A stretch of 25,624 nt of DNA, from NCBI GenBank assembly GCA_002298995.1, contig DBMO01000077.1, positions 83,919-109,542 of the forward strand, written 5' to 3'. The DNA is from Desulfarculales bacterium UBA696 (GTDB taxonomy: Bacteria; Desulfobacterota; Syntrophobacteria; Syntrophobacterales; Syntrophobacteraceae). The first letter of the stretch is position 1, and the number at the start of each line of letters is the position of its first letter. The position numbers were made by a program, and so were the translations under genes. The notes under the pieces were generated by a model. That model had not been told where the DNA came from. It was given only the letters and a program-made list of their open reading frames with translations, and made no database searches. Below are positions 17,210 to 25,624 of this stretch, one piece after another.

Positions 17210-17891
17210 TTTAATCTAGGCTCCATGATGATCGGGGATGTGCATATGAGTGCATGGATCAGTCTGTTACTAACTTACCACATGAAATCTTAACGTGCCA
17301 AGATGTCTCTGGGTACTTGAACTGATCGGGCCATTGGAAATGAAATGGGTCTCTTCAATGGTCTTGAGAACTTGCCAGATGGTAGAATCTGATCAATGGC
17401 GTGAAGGGGATGAATTCCATCTGCCAAATGTCTGAAAATATTAGACAGAATGAAGCAAAGAGTCCAATATTACCGCCGGTATTCTTTGCAGCGTATTTTA
17501 GCTGACTCAATAGCTCACTGTCGTCAATTTACAGGTCGGATTCAAGAAAAATAATCAATGACTTGTCAGAAATTTTTCAGTTGCATCCTCTTCGCGTGGA
17601 GGCGGGAGTTCGAGGTAGGTTAGCTGGGGTTGGTTCTCGCGGGAAAGGAGAGTCGTTTAAGATTTCGGGCGGCCCATGGCACAAATCGGAGGGGGGTGGC
17701 TTAAAATACTAGATGAGCAGCTTTCGCCTCATTACTGCAGCCACACTGCCGGCTAGAATGCAAAAACCATTGGACTCGCCACCTAGACCTTGCTCAACAA
17801 CGATATCGCCAAGCTGACGAAAGTTCCTGGAAACCAATCCTTTTGGCTATCTATTGCAGCTAAATCGCAGATCAGTGTCACACACTTTCCA
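17210..17891. other. Gene-free region between the A-T-TE gene and the REC kinase
   Basis: About 680 bp separate two minus-strand genes. Upstream of the kinase the minus strand offers only a weak GGAG about 12 bases from ATG. An imperfect cagatgg/ccatctg pairing occurs at about 17376-17430. I see no RNA gene, no convincing coding frame and no clear terminator. Confidence 0.5.
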
Positions 17892-20465
17892 TCAACGCAG
17901 GCATTCCCGTAATCCTTCCACAACAGCTGAAAACTGCGGTTCCTGGTGAAAAGTACCGTGACGGCCGGGAACTTTAAAGATGAGCATCCCTTCACTCGCA
18001 AACCCGCCCCATAATGAACGCCTGTCATGCTCCACTGATGCGATGTGTGGCTCGCACCAAAAATAAGTGATCGTCCCACGGTACCGATCACGCAGCACGT
18101 ATTCGTCAAGAGCCTTACGGTGGGTCTTGGCGACACGAATGCCCATTTGTAGCAGCGGTTCTCTAGTCTCTATTCCGGTCCACCACTCAATGCGTTTCCC
18201 AAAATCAATACCCTCGGGCAAAAGACAGTTTGGTGGGTTCGTATCCACCATGGCAAGCAACCCCACGGTCTCCCCCGCCTGCTGGAGCTGGATGGCCATC
18301 TCGAAAACAATCACCCCACCGAAGCTTGTACCGATAATGTGATAAGGACCATGTGGCTGGATACGACGGATTTGCGCAACATAATGGGCCGCCATCGCAT
18401 CGATTGTCAGACACCCCGCCCGCCCCCAATCCATGCCGGGCGGCTGTAATCCGTGGAAGGGTCGATCCGGACCAAGTGCGTTGCCTATAACCATCAGCCT
18501 CAAGGCATGCCCGAAAGCTCCGCAGATACCGAACACTGGCGACAGCTTCCCCTTAGGATTGACGACCAGTTGCCCGGATTCCGGCGGGCGCCAGCCCGAA
18601 TCGAGCAGGCACCGGGACAGTTGTTCCACGGTATTCGCCTCGTGGATCACACTGAGCGGCAGCTGGCGCTGGAAGACTTCTCCTACCTCGGTCAGGATTT
18701 CCACGGCCGTCAGCGAATCCCCACCCATATTGAAGAGGTTATCGTGAATACTGATACCCGTGATACCCAAGGCTCGCTGCCAGATCTCGACCAGGGTCTC
18801 CTCAATTGGGTTTTGAGGTTCAACGCATTCCTCCGAGTTATAATGAGCAGTTGTGCGTTCCCTGAGCGCGCGGCGATCGAGTTTCCCTTCCGGCAAAAGC
18901 GGAAGCTCCTCGACAAAGTTGATTTCTGAGGGGATCATGTAATTTGGAAGTAATTCCTGGAGTGAGGCGCGCAACTCACCGCGGCTCGGCGGAGTCTCGC
19001 CCCCGACCGCGGCAAAAGCAACCAAGCGCGTGGATTTGGAACTCTGCGGGCTGGGTATCACGGCAGCTTCATGGATTGGTGTAATTCGTCTGAGCGCCTC
19101 CTCCACCTCGGCGGTTTCGACGCGATTCCCGTCCACCTTCACCTGAGAGTCGGAACGCCCAACGTGGAAGAGCTTTCCATCGGCCCCGAAACGGCCAAGG
19201 TCACCAGTTCGAAAAAGCCGGCCACGGCCATCAAGGGGGTCCGCGGAAAGCACGCGCTCGTTCAGGTCAGGTCGCTGCCAGTAGCCGGGAAACAGGTACT
19301 CGCTCCTCACAACGATCTCGCCAACCTCACCTGCGCCAACTGATTTGCCGTCCTCATCGACAAGCAGGACCTCCATATCCGGGACGGGATCCCCCACTGC
19401 AAGCACATCATCGACCAACTCCGTCTGGTAGTCATACACAGTCTGCCGGAAGTTGAGAGTCTCTGTAGACCCGAGACCAACGAGTAATTGGCAGTGCTCG
19501 GGAAAGTGCTCACGCCACATGAGCCAATCGGAAAGTGTAATAGCCTCGCCTCCCAGCCTAACTATCCGAACACTGTCCAGTTGCCGTCGCCCGAAATTTC
19601 GACATAGACGGCGAAATAGCGTGGGCACGGCGTGAAGACAAGAGATACGCTCACGATCCAGCCAGCGAGCCAGTCCGCGGAGTCCAACCTCACGTACGTC
19701 GCAGGGACAAATGGCTGCGCCGTTGAGGAGTGCCGCATAGAGAGCGGTCGCACCTCCAATGGCGCTGAGCGAGTGAAGGAGCGACATTCGGTCTTGGGGC
19801 CCAATACGCGCTTGGTTGGTGTACCAAGCCGTACCGTGCAGGATATTGCGGTGCACCTGGCACACACCCTTTGGCCGACCAGTTGATCCTGACGTATAGA
19901 TTACGCAGGAGAGATCATGTGCGGATGGTTTAATTGCCAGGTTGGTTTCCGGAAAGGTGTTCGCCGCCTCTATGTTCAGGACACGAACCACTCGACCGGC
20001 ACGCGCGGCTAATGCTTGCGCGGCAGAGATGTTGCGCTGATCGGTCAGAAGAATCTCGGCTCCTGAGTCCGTCAGGATAAAGGCGTTTCGCTCTTCGGGG
20101 TGGCCAAGCCCCAGAGGTATATAGAAGCGGCCGGTTTTCAGTACACCGAGCGTGGCCGCTGGCAGCATTACATCATGGGACAGGTACAGAGCGACGCCGC
20201 TTGCCGTGGCGCCGGAGCAGTCCAGGATGGCGCGGGCGATGCGGTTGGCCAGTCGGTTGAGTTCTAAATAGGTCAAGATGCCGCGTTCGCCGCACACCGC
20301 CGGGCGCGTACCGTATCGTCTTACCTGCTCTTCAAAACGTGTCGAGATGGACTGCTCCATATCGGGTTTTGCCCATTCCCCGAACGGCTGGTCCAATGCC
20401 GAAAGTTGTCTTGCCATCTGAATAACCAAATGATCATACTCTTGGTGTAAATTTTGCCAACTCAT
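17892..20465 (-). CDS. Single-module A-T-TE synthetase (NRPS-like, no condensation domain)
   Basis: An 857-residue protein. The adenylation domain (~35-535) has A3 YTSGSTG at 190-196, A5 GSTET, A7 RTGD, A8 GRSDSQVKVDGNRVE and A10 GKLDR with catalytic K528. The carrier domain (~550-615) has GGDS584L for phosphopantetheine. The C-terminal type I thioesterase (~640-857) has GTS714FGG, a likely Asp in MVDTNPP and a His in GRHGTFH. No condensation domain is present. The A4 region reads HSLS where alpha-amino-acid domains have FDxS, so the usual Asp235 is missing and the substrate is probably not an ordinary alpha-amino acid. Fungal and Ralstonia A-T-TE enzymes dimerise aryl keto acids; that is only an analogy here. 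The start overlaps the upstream hemerythrin gene by 32 bp; ATG at 20417 is an alternative. Confidence 0.93.
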   Translation of the reverse strand: MSWQNLHQEYDHLVIQMARQLSALDQPFGEWAKPDMEQSISTRFEEQVRRYGTRPAVCGERGILTYLELNRLANRIARAILDCSGATASGVALYLSHDVMLPAATLGVLKTGRFYIPLGLGHPEERNAFILTDSGAEILLTDQRNISAAQALAARAGRVVRVLNIEAANTFPETNLAIKPSAHDLSCVIYTSGSTGRPKGVCQVHRNILHGTAWYTNQARIGPQDRMSLLHSLSAIGGATALYAALLNGAAICPCDVREVGLRGLARWLDRERISCLHAVPTLFRRLCRNFGRRQLDSVRIVRLGGEAITLSDWLMWREHFPEHCQLLVGLGSTETLNFRQTVYDYQTELVDDVLAVGDPVPDMEVLLVDEDGKSVGAGEVGEIVVRSEYLFPGYWQRPDLNERVLSADPLDGRGRLFRTGDLGRFGADGKLFHVGRSDSQVKVDGNRVETAEVEEALRRITPIHEAAVIPSPQSSKSTRLVAFAAVGGETPPSRGELRASLQELLPNYMIPSEINFVEELPLLPEGKLDRRALRERTTAHYNSEECVEPQNPIEETLVEIWQRALGITGISIHDNLFNMGGDSLTAVEILTEVGEVFQRQLPLSVIHEANTVEQLSRCLLDSGWRPPESGQLVVNPKGKLSPVFGICGAFGHALRLMVIGNALGPDRPFHGLQPPGMDWGRAGCLTIDAMAAHYVAQIRRIQPHGPYHIIGTSFGGVIVFEMAIQLQQAGETVGLLAMVDTNPPNCLLPEGIDFGKRIEWWTGIETREPLLQMGIRVAKTHRKALDEYVLRDRYRGTITYFWCEPHIASVEHDRRSLWGGFASEGMLIFKVPGRHGTFHQEPQFSAVVEGLRECLR

Positions 20466-21249
20466 CCAGGCCGAGCTTTTTCTCTATCTGCTCAACTGAT
20501 TCCACCATTTTTTCAAATCCCTCTTTTCCGAAAAACTCCTGTTGCCTTTGCTCAAACTTTACACCTAGATAATCAAGCCCCTCGGGCGACACTATCGAGC
20601 GAAAAGCGGGGAAGAGAACCGTATCTTCCCTGGCTGAGTGGTGCCGGTACATGTGAATGAACTGCTGCATGGCCGAAGTGAGTTCGTGCCTGTCCGAGCT
20701 TTTTCTGGAAAAAACGGTGGTTCCATCTTTCTTAAATAAGAGGGGAGTCCCGCCATATATCTGTTGCATGGCCGCGGGCTGATCCTCTTTGACTTTGGGG
20801 GCTGGAGGCGCGGTTGTAAGCGTCTCCGACATTTTCAAGATCGAGTCGGTCAGGCGTCGCCCTGCCTGATGCTGCAGAGCCAGGACCTTCACAAGATCAT
20901 CAAGCTTCCGGGTCTTTTGAAGCTGTGGGAAAATCACCTCTTCCTCGAGTTTTTCATGGTAGTCCTCGATGAAGCGGCGGATTATGCCGGCTGAATCCGC
21001 AATAACCCTGGACGGCACCTCCTCTGCCTTAACCATGCGAGCAACTGCCTCCTCATAGATAAGGAGCAGTCGGTGCAAGACCCCGTGCTCCCGCATGAGA
21101 TCCTCCACTGGGTTTATCTCGAACTTTCTTGCTTCGGCCTCTTTCCCGCCGGCTGCCTGACCAGCGGTTGGAATTGCCGGCAGAGCCATAGCAGCAGCTA
21201 AGCTGCCGGCGAAGCACAAAAACCGCCGTCGTGATGTAAGCGACCCCAT
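20434..21249 (-). CDS. Tat-exported hemerythrin-like protein
   Basis: A 271-residue protein. ATG is at 21249 with a strong GGGGG site 7 bases upstream. The N terminus SRRRFLCFAG is a twin-arginine signal with an Ala-rich core ending near AGQA. The mature part is a HHE/hemerythrin four-helix domain. Visible candidate di-iron ligands are EHGVLH (helix 1), DYHEKLEEEVIFP (helix 2), LQHQAGRRL (helix 3) and HHSAREDTVLFP (helix 4), with a ~55-residue insert between the last two. Export of a folded, metal-loaded protein fits the Tat route. It is the first gene of a two-gene operon whose second gene encodes a cytoplasmic A-T-TE enzyme. The role may be oxygen or NO binding, or oxidation chemistry; this is not determinable here. 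Confidence 0.9.
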   Translation of the reverse strand: MGSLTSRRRFLCFAGSLAAAMALPAIPTAGQAAGGKEAEARKFEINPVEDLMREHGVLHRLLLIYEEAVARMVKAEEVPSRVIADSAGIIRRFIEDYHEKLEEEVIFPQLQKTRKLDDLVKVLALQHQAGRRLTDSILKMSETLTTAPPAPKVKEDQPAAMQQIYGGTPLLFKKDGTTVFSRKSSDRHELTSAMQQFIHMYRHHSAREDTVLFPAFRSIVSPEGLDYLGVKFEQRQQEFFGKEGFEKMVESVEQIEKKLGLDELAKFTPRV

Positions 21250-21941
21250 GCTTGGACCCCCTTTTTATTCGAGGTTGACTAAGAAAAAGCGCACTCGCCC
21301 TCCCTGCCCCTTCAGCCGGAACACCGTGGACGGCCCTATATGCTGAACAGTTTTTCAGGAAAAATGGGCGCGAAAGCTCCCAATATATCCTCGGTCAGGT
21401 TCAGATAGACACAAAACCTGCATTCGATTCAAGCCGAACCATTGAGCGTGTATAAAGCAAATAAAGTATCCGCACCGAAAAGCAAGTGAAATGTCCGCAT
21501 CCGGAGACAGGTGGTCTAAAGACTAACCAGAGGCAATTATAATGCCCACGCTGCCCCTTGGGCCCGGCAAACATAGGCAATTTGCCCGCGCCACCGCGAG
21601 TATCGAGTTGTCGCCGGTATATTCGGAGCGCGAGTGAGGTTAACGGGGTGAAGGACAAGGCAGAATTCTAAATTTTCGGGTTTCCCTGTTTCTTAACCGG
21701 GAAATAAGATTTCAGGGTTTCAGTTAAAATGCCGATCAAATCCGCGAGGCATTCGAAAACAGTAATGCTGATCCCGCCAAAGAGGCAGGCTCATCGGCGG
21801 TCGCGTTGCGCTTATCAATCGCCTCAGACCGCGTTGATCGGAGTTTCCGGAGTATTATGTCCGGGTATCCAAAGGCCGACGGTACAAGTTGATTCTTCTA
21901 AATATTAACAAGAAGGAAAATATGGAGAGGTAATAATCCAA
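21250..21941. other. Divergent gene-free region with small palindromes
   Basis: About 690 bp separate the hemerythrin operon (minus) and the phosphoesterase (plus), and should carry both promoters; none is convincing. Small palindromes include ggcaa-t-ttgcc (21576-21586) and tttccc/gggaaa (21681-21704). The gcaaattgcc and gtggcgcgggca words recall the repeat vocabulary at 13311-13633, but similarity is too weak to call copies. The minus-strand frame at 21401-21658 has no recognisable features. Confidence 0.5.
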
Positions 21942-23798
21942 ATGAGCGTATCTAGAAGAGATTTTTTGAAGTACAGCGTTGGTTCCGCCGCAGCCCTCGG
22001 GCTGAAGTTGGCGACTCTTGGGCCCTTGGATAAGGTGTTTGCCGGCGGTGGGCCATCGTACCCGATCGGCGCAACCATCTACACCACGCTCGAACGCACG
22101 GTCTTTCCCACCCCTCCGCCTGCTCCATATCCGGGCACAGTGCTTTTGCCGGGCCAGCTCTCTCTCTACGCGCCCAATGGCTACGGCGTGTGGGTTAAGG
22201 ACGGGTCGGGCTATCCGAATGGGCCCGGTTGCCCCTACCTTAGTCCCAACTTGCAGACCGGCGCCGTTACCGTCCCCAATCCGCCCGTGGTTCCTCCCGG
22301 TCCGGGGGGCAAGACCCTTCTGTCCTTTTTCGCCATCAGCGACGTGCATATCACCGACAAAGAAAGTCCGGGGCAGGTGCCCTACATGGGTTGCCAGTAT
22401 CCGCAGCCTACCACGCCAAGCGGACCCGCGGGAAGTTCTTCTGGTTATTCAGGAGTTATACTCTCCACGACCCAAGTGCTCGATGCCGCCGTCCAGACAA
22501 TCAACGCCCTGCACCAACAGGCGCCGTTTGATTTCGGCATCGCTCTGGGCGATGCGTGTAACAACACTCAGTACAACGAACTCAGATGGTATATCGATGT
22601 CCTGGACGGCAAGCCGATCACCCCCAGTTCCGGCGCCAACCTCGGAGCCGGAACCATCGATTATCAGACATCCTACCAGTCGGCCGGACTCGACCCGTCG
22701 ATCAACTGGTATCAGTGCATCGGCAACCACGATCAGTTCTGGTGCGGCAGTAGCTTTGCGAACGATTACATCCAAAAAATCCTCATCGGATCAAGCGTCC
22801 TCAACATGGGTCTCCCAACCACATCGCCCCCTAATTTTACCAAAATCATCAGGAACCGCGGTTACTACATGGGCATGGTAGACGGCTCGACACCATACGG
22901 AGACATCATTAACGCAGGGCCGGCCGGCAGTACCACCCTGAAGCAATTTGCCGCTGACCCGAATCGCCGCTCGCTCTCGATTAACGAATGGATGGGTGAA
23001 TTCTTAAACTCCACATCGAGTCCCGCCGGTCACGGATTCACACAGCAAATGGTCGACGATGGATTTGCCTGCTATAGCTTCAAGCCGGTGTCCAATATTC
23101 CGATCAAGGTCATCGTGCTGGACGATACCGATAAGGTAGGCGGCGGCGCATCCGCCGGTCTCGACAATCTGCGCTACACATGGCTCGTAAATGAACTCGA
23201 AGCTGGTCAGGCCGCGGATGAACTCATGATCATCTGTGCCCATATCCCCTTTAATCCCTACACGGTGGGACCAATACCGAATCCGCCACCGAACCCGCTA
23301 CCCAATGCTGCTTATCTCTCTCTTTGGGCCCCATATTCCGAGGTTTCGCTAACAGAGTTGATCGCCACGCTCCACAACTATCCAAACCTGCTCATGTGGC
23401 TCTCGGGACATGTCCACCGCAATACCATCACCCCGGTGCCCGCCCCTTCCGGAAGCCCTGCCGAAAATGGCTTCTGGCTGGTTGAGTGCCCGTCGTTAAG
23501 GGATTTCCCCCAGCAGTTCCGTCACATCGAAATCGCCCGCAACATTGACAATAATATTTCAATCTTTGTGCTCTCCGTCGATACGGCGGTCAATCCGGTG
23601 GGGTCGCCATCGCCGGCCTTTAAATCGCGCTCGTATGGGATCGGAGCCAACGAGATATTCAATAAGGGGGCGAAGACACCTACCGGCAATCCCACGATGC
23701 AGCAGGGAACCGGTATGGATCCCGATTCCGGTGTTTACAACGCGGTTCTAGTTAAACAGTTGACCGCTTCAATGCAGGGGGTAATTGCGCTGCTTTAA
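21942..23798 (+). CDS. Tat-exported metallophosphoesterase, RPA4764-like family
   Basis: A 618-residue protein. ATG 21942 follows ggagagg about 11 bases upstream. SRRDFLK at residues 4-10 is a perfect twin-arginine motif, with the signal peptide ending near residue 35 (KVFAGG). Metallophosphoesterase motifs are spread by long insertions: D134-V-H136, GD204ACNN, GN262H263D264, H434 (CAHIPF) and GH490VH492. This layout, a Tat signal plus long inserts between motifs, matches my recollection of the RPA4764-type family; its substrate is unknown. All expected metal ligands are present. It is likely periplasmic. The next gene on the same strand starts 106 bp downstream, so the two may be co-transcribed. 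Confidence 0.92.
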   Translation: MSVSRRDFLKYSVGSAAALGLKLATLGPLDKVFAGGGPSYPIGATIYTTLERTVFPTPPPAPYPGTVLLPGQLSLYAPNGYGVWVKDGSGYPNGPGCPYLSPNLQTGAVTVPNPPVVPPGPGGKTLLSFFAISDVHITDKESPGQVPYMGCQYPQPTTPSGPAGSSSGYSGVILSTTQVLDAAVQTINALHQQAPFDFGIALGDACNNTQYNELRWYIDVLDGKPITPSSGANLGAGTIDYQTSYQSAGLDPSINWYQCIGNHDQFWCGSSFANDYIQKILIGSSVLNMGLPTTSPPNFTKIIRNRGYYMGMVDGSTPYGDIINAGPAGSTTLKQFAADPNRRSLSINEWMGEFLNSTSSPAGHGFTQQMVDDGFACYSFKPVSNIPIKVIVLDDTDKVGGGASAGLDNLRYTWLVNELEAGQAADELMIICAHIPFNPYTVGPIPNPPPNPLPNAAYLSLWAPYSEVSLTELIATLHNYPNLLMWLSGHVHRNTITPVPAPSGSPAENGFWLVECPSLRDFPQQFRHIEIARNIDNNISIFVLSVDTAVNPVGSPSPAFKSRSYGIGANEIFNKGAKTPTGNPTMQQGTGMDPDSGVYNAVLVKQLTASMQGVIALL

Positions 23799-23904
23799 TC
23801 CCTGCGGCCGGATACGACCGGATTCGCTGCCGTTTGAAATCGAACACGTAAGTTTCCGGATTTAAGGCGGACCGATTCGAAACATGATGATGGAGTGATA
23901 TGAA
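23799..23904. other. Short spacer between the phosphoesterase and GloVer genes
   Basis: This 106-bp spacer has a weak ccgg-atacga-ccgg pairing near 23811-23825 and the ribosome site GGAG at 23892-23895, 9 bases before the next ATG. There is no strong terminator, which is compatible with an operon. Confidence 0.4.
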
Positions 23905-25624
23905 ATGGTAGTTAGAAAGGGATTTGCGCATGCACTGGTTATCGGCATCTCGCTATTCATCTGCATGGCGGGAGCGCTTGGCAACCCCTCTTCGTGGGCC
24001 GCGGACTCCGTACTGCACAGCTTCAGCGGCGGTGTGAACGATGGAGGTAGTCCTTCGGGTGACCTCACCCTCTCGGGGAGCACCTTCTACGGGATGACAA
24101 CTTTTGGGGGAGGCGACAGCGTCAACTGCGGCGGTGGCGGTTGCGGCACGATATTCGCCGTAAACACTGACGGGACCGGGTTCCAGGTTCTGCACACCTT
24201 CAACGGCACCCCCACCGCCAGTAACCCTGGCACTGTCGATGGATCTAATCCTTTAGGCAGTCTCACACTCTCCGGGACAACCCTGTACGGGATGACCTCG
24301 GCCGGAGGCGCCAACAGACTCGGGACGATTTTCAAAATAAACACGGACGGCAGCGGGTACCAACTCCTCTACAGCTTCGGCACCGGCACCGGCGGAGGTA
24401 CTCCTAACGGGTCTCTCGCCATCTCGGAGACCACACTCTACGGAATGACCTCGGGCACCATGACAGCGGCCGGCCAGCCCACATTGGGCTACGGCGCTGT
24501 TTTTCAGATAAACACGGACGGCACCGGGTTCAGTGTCCTGCACAACTTCGCCGATGATGGGATCAATGGGGTTAATCCCGATGGCTCCCTCACACTATCG
24601 GGGACCACGCTCTACGGGATGACCTCGGGCGGGTGCACCGGCTACGGCACGGTTTTCAAAATAAATACGGACGGCAGCGGGTTCCAGACCCTGTACGACT
24701 TCAGCACTGCAAGCGGTGCAAATGGGGCTTACCCTAACGGGTCCCTCGCTATTTCCGGCTCCACTCTCTACGGAATGACCACTGGAGGAGGTTCCAGCCA
24801 GGGCGGCACGATTTTCCGGATAAACACGGACGGCACCGGGTTCCAGGTCCTTCAAAACTTCCTGGGTTATCCAAGCAATGTAACCGGTAATAATCCATTC
24901 GGATCTATCTCACTCTCGGGGGCCACTCTCTATGGGATGAGCGTTGCGGGAGGCGCCGGCGGCAACGGCGCGGTTTTTCAAATCAATACTGACGGCAGCG
25001 GATACCAGATCCTCCACAGCTTCAGCGGTGGCACAGCCGACGGGAGCTATCCTTTCGGCTCCCTCACCTTCTCGGGGTCAACGCTCTGCGGGATGACCCA
25101 ATCGGGAGGCTCCAACAACAAAGGCACGATTTTCGCCCTGGACGTATCCATCACCAAAAACATGCTCTGGGCGGGAGCGGGAGGATATGCGGCCCTCTGG
25201 ACCCTAAACAGCTCAAATACAATGACGGACTACCCAAGCTACGGCCCTTACAGCGGATGGACTCCGGTGAGCTACGCCGTTAACCCCGATGGAACAGGGA
25301 CCATGCTCTGGGCGGGAACGGGAGGCTACGCAGCCATCTGGACCCTCGACAGCTCAAATACTCTGATAGACAAACCAATGTACGGCCCTTACAGCGGCTG
25401 GACTCCGGTGAGCTACACCATTAACCCAGACGGGACAAGGACACTGCTCTGGGCGGGATCGGGAGGGTATGCAGCCATCTGGACCCTCGACAGCTCAAAT
25501 ACTCTGATAGACAAACCAATGTGGGGCCCTTACAGCGGCTGGACTCCGGTGAGCTACACCATCAACCCCGATGGATCAAGGACCCTGCTCTGGGCGGGAA
25601 CGGGAGGATATGCAGCCATCTGGA
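23905..25624 (+). CDS. Secreted GloVer-repeat protein with 47-aa C-terminal repeats (3' partial)
   Basis: Start is ATG 23905 with GGAG 9 bases upstream; the frame is open to the right edge (573 codons visible). A Sec signal peptide covers about residues 1-33 (VVRKGFAHALVIGISLF core, ending SSWAADS). Seven Gloeo/Verruco-type repeats follow (~36-415), each with (V/L)LHSF, GSLTLSGTTLYGMTS, GTIFKINTDG and GFQ; the count of seven suggests a beta-propeller. From about residue 420 the protein switches to the 47-residue module (LLWAGTGGYAAIW, GPYSGWTPVSYT, NPDG) also found on the left-edge phosphoesterase. Three full copies and part of a fourth are visible. Ligand and function are unknown. Confidence 0.9.
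   Translation, partial: MVVRKGFAHALVIGISLFICMAGALGNPSSWAADSVLHSFSGGVNDGGSPSGDLTLSGSTFYGMTTFGGGDSVNCGGGGCGTIFAVNTDGTGFQVLHTFNGTPTASNPGTVDGSNPLGSLTLSGTTLYGMTSAGGANRLGTIFKINTDGSGYQLLYSFGTGTGGGTPNGSLAISETTLYGMTSGTMTAAGQPTLGYGAVFQINTDGTGFSVLHNFADDGINGVNPDGSLTLSGTTLYGMTSGGCTGYGTVFKINTDGSGFQTLYDFSTASGANGAYPNGSLAISGSTLYGMTTGGGSSQGGTIFRINTDGTGFQVLQNFLGYPSNVTGNNPFGSISLSGATLYGMSVAGGAGGNGAVFQINTDGSGYQILHSFSGGTADGSYPFGSLTFSGSTLCGMTQSGGSNNKGTIFALDVSITKNMLWAGAGGYAALWTLNSSNTMTDYPSYGPYSGWTPVSYAVNPDGTGTMLWAGTGGYAAIWTLDSSNTLIDKPMYGPYSGWTPVSYTINPDGTRTLLWAGSGGYAAIWTLDSSNTLIDKPMWGPYSGWTPVSYTINPDGSRTLLWAGTGGYAAIW
25162..25624 (+). repeat. 141-bp tandem coding repeats (47-aa module), right copy
   Basis: The tgctctgggcggga word recurs with its codon starting at 25162, 25303, 25444 and 25585, an exact 141-bp period. 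Units are close to identical to each other and strongly similar in DNA to the left-edge array (1-432), but on the opposite strand. Confidence 0.95.

Noticed and set aside
21855..22349. Minus-strand frame opposite the start of the Tat phosphoesterase
   Set aside because: It is antisense to a clear gene with a Tat signal and catalytic motifs; no independent support.
22018..22881. Plus-strand 287-codon frame inside the Tat phosphoesterase
   Set aside because: It is an alternate-frame shadow rich in Pro, Arg and Ser with no motif; the 618-residue frame contains all catalytic residues.
23953..24855. Minus-strand frames 23953-24195, 24087-24344, 24253-24543 and 24595-24855
   Set aside because: They are antisense shadows of the GloVer repeats; their mutual similarity reflects the sense repeats.

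Overview
The window reads as chromosomal DNA of a free-living, signalling-rich Gram-negative bacterium of moderate GC. The evidence is multi-PAS histidine kinases, one with a PocR sensory domain, Tat-exported proteins, and very long secreted repeat proteins of the FG-GAP/VCBS, bacterial Ig and Gloeo/Verruco (GloVer) types. That mix is familiar from Desulfobacterota and other environmental lineages. No rRNA, tRNA or housekeeping gene is present, so the taxonomic guess is inference only.

Layout, left to right. (1) 1-1468, minus: a secreted metallophosphoesterase carrying C-terminal 47-residue tandem repeats; it runs off the left edge. (2) 1469-2239: a gene-free stretch holding one copy of a ~105-bp dispersed repeat and a large imperfect inverted repeat. 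(3) 2240-4711, plus: a PocR-PAS-PAS-PAS histidine kinase. (4) 4990-12378, minus: a 2462-residue secreted giant. It is built from a seven-repeat propeller-like region, a duplicated [three Ig + seven-blade FG-GAP] unit, six more Ig repeats and a different C-terminal domain. (5) 12379-13798: a repeat and insertion-sequence graveyard with tail fragments of two transposases (IS1634-like and IS3-like), several perfect hairpins and the second copy of the dispersed repeat. (6) 13799-17209, minus: a REC-GAF-PAS(x4)-histidine kinase. (7) 17210-17891: empty. (8) 17892-21249, minus: a two-gene overlapping operon encoding a Tat-exported hemerythrin-like protein and then an adenylation-carrier-thioesterase (A-T-TE) synthetase with no condensation domain. 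(9) 21250-21941: empty divergent region. (10) 21942-25624, plus: a Tat-exported metallophosphoesterase followed 106 bp later by a seven-repeat GloVer protein. The GloVer protein ends in the same 47-residue repeat seen at the left edge, and it runs off the right edge.

How the genes may work together. Much of the window encodes exported proteins: two phosphoesterases of different families, three repeat-propeller regions in the giant and one GloVer propeller. Two multi-sensor kinases flank the giant gene. The strongest unexplained signals are three: the shared 47-residue module attached to unrelated exported domains at the two ends in opposite orientation, the hemerythrin/A-T-TE operon, and the small families of dispersed palindromic repeats. 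I found no CRISPR array, prophage, recognisable defence system or complete insertion sequence.
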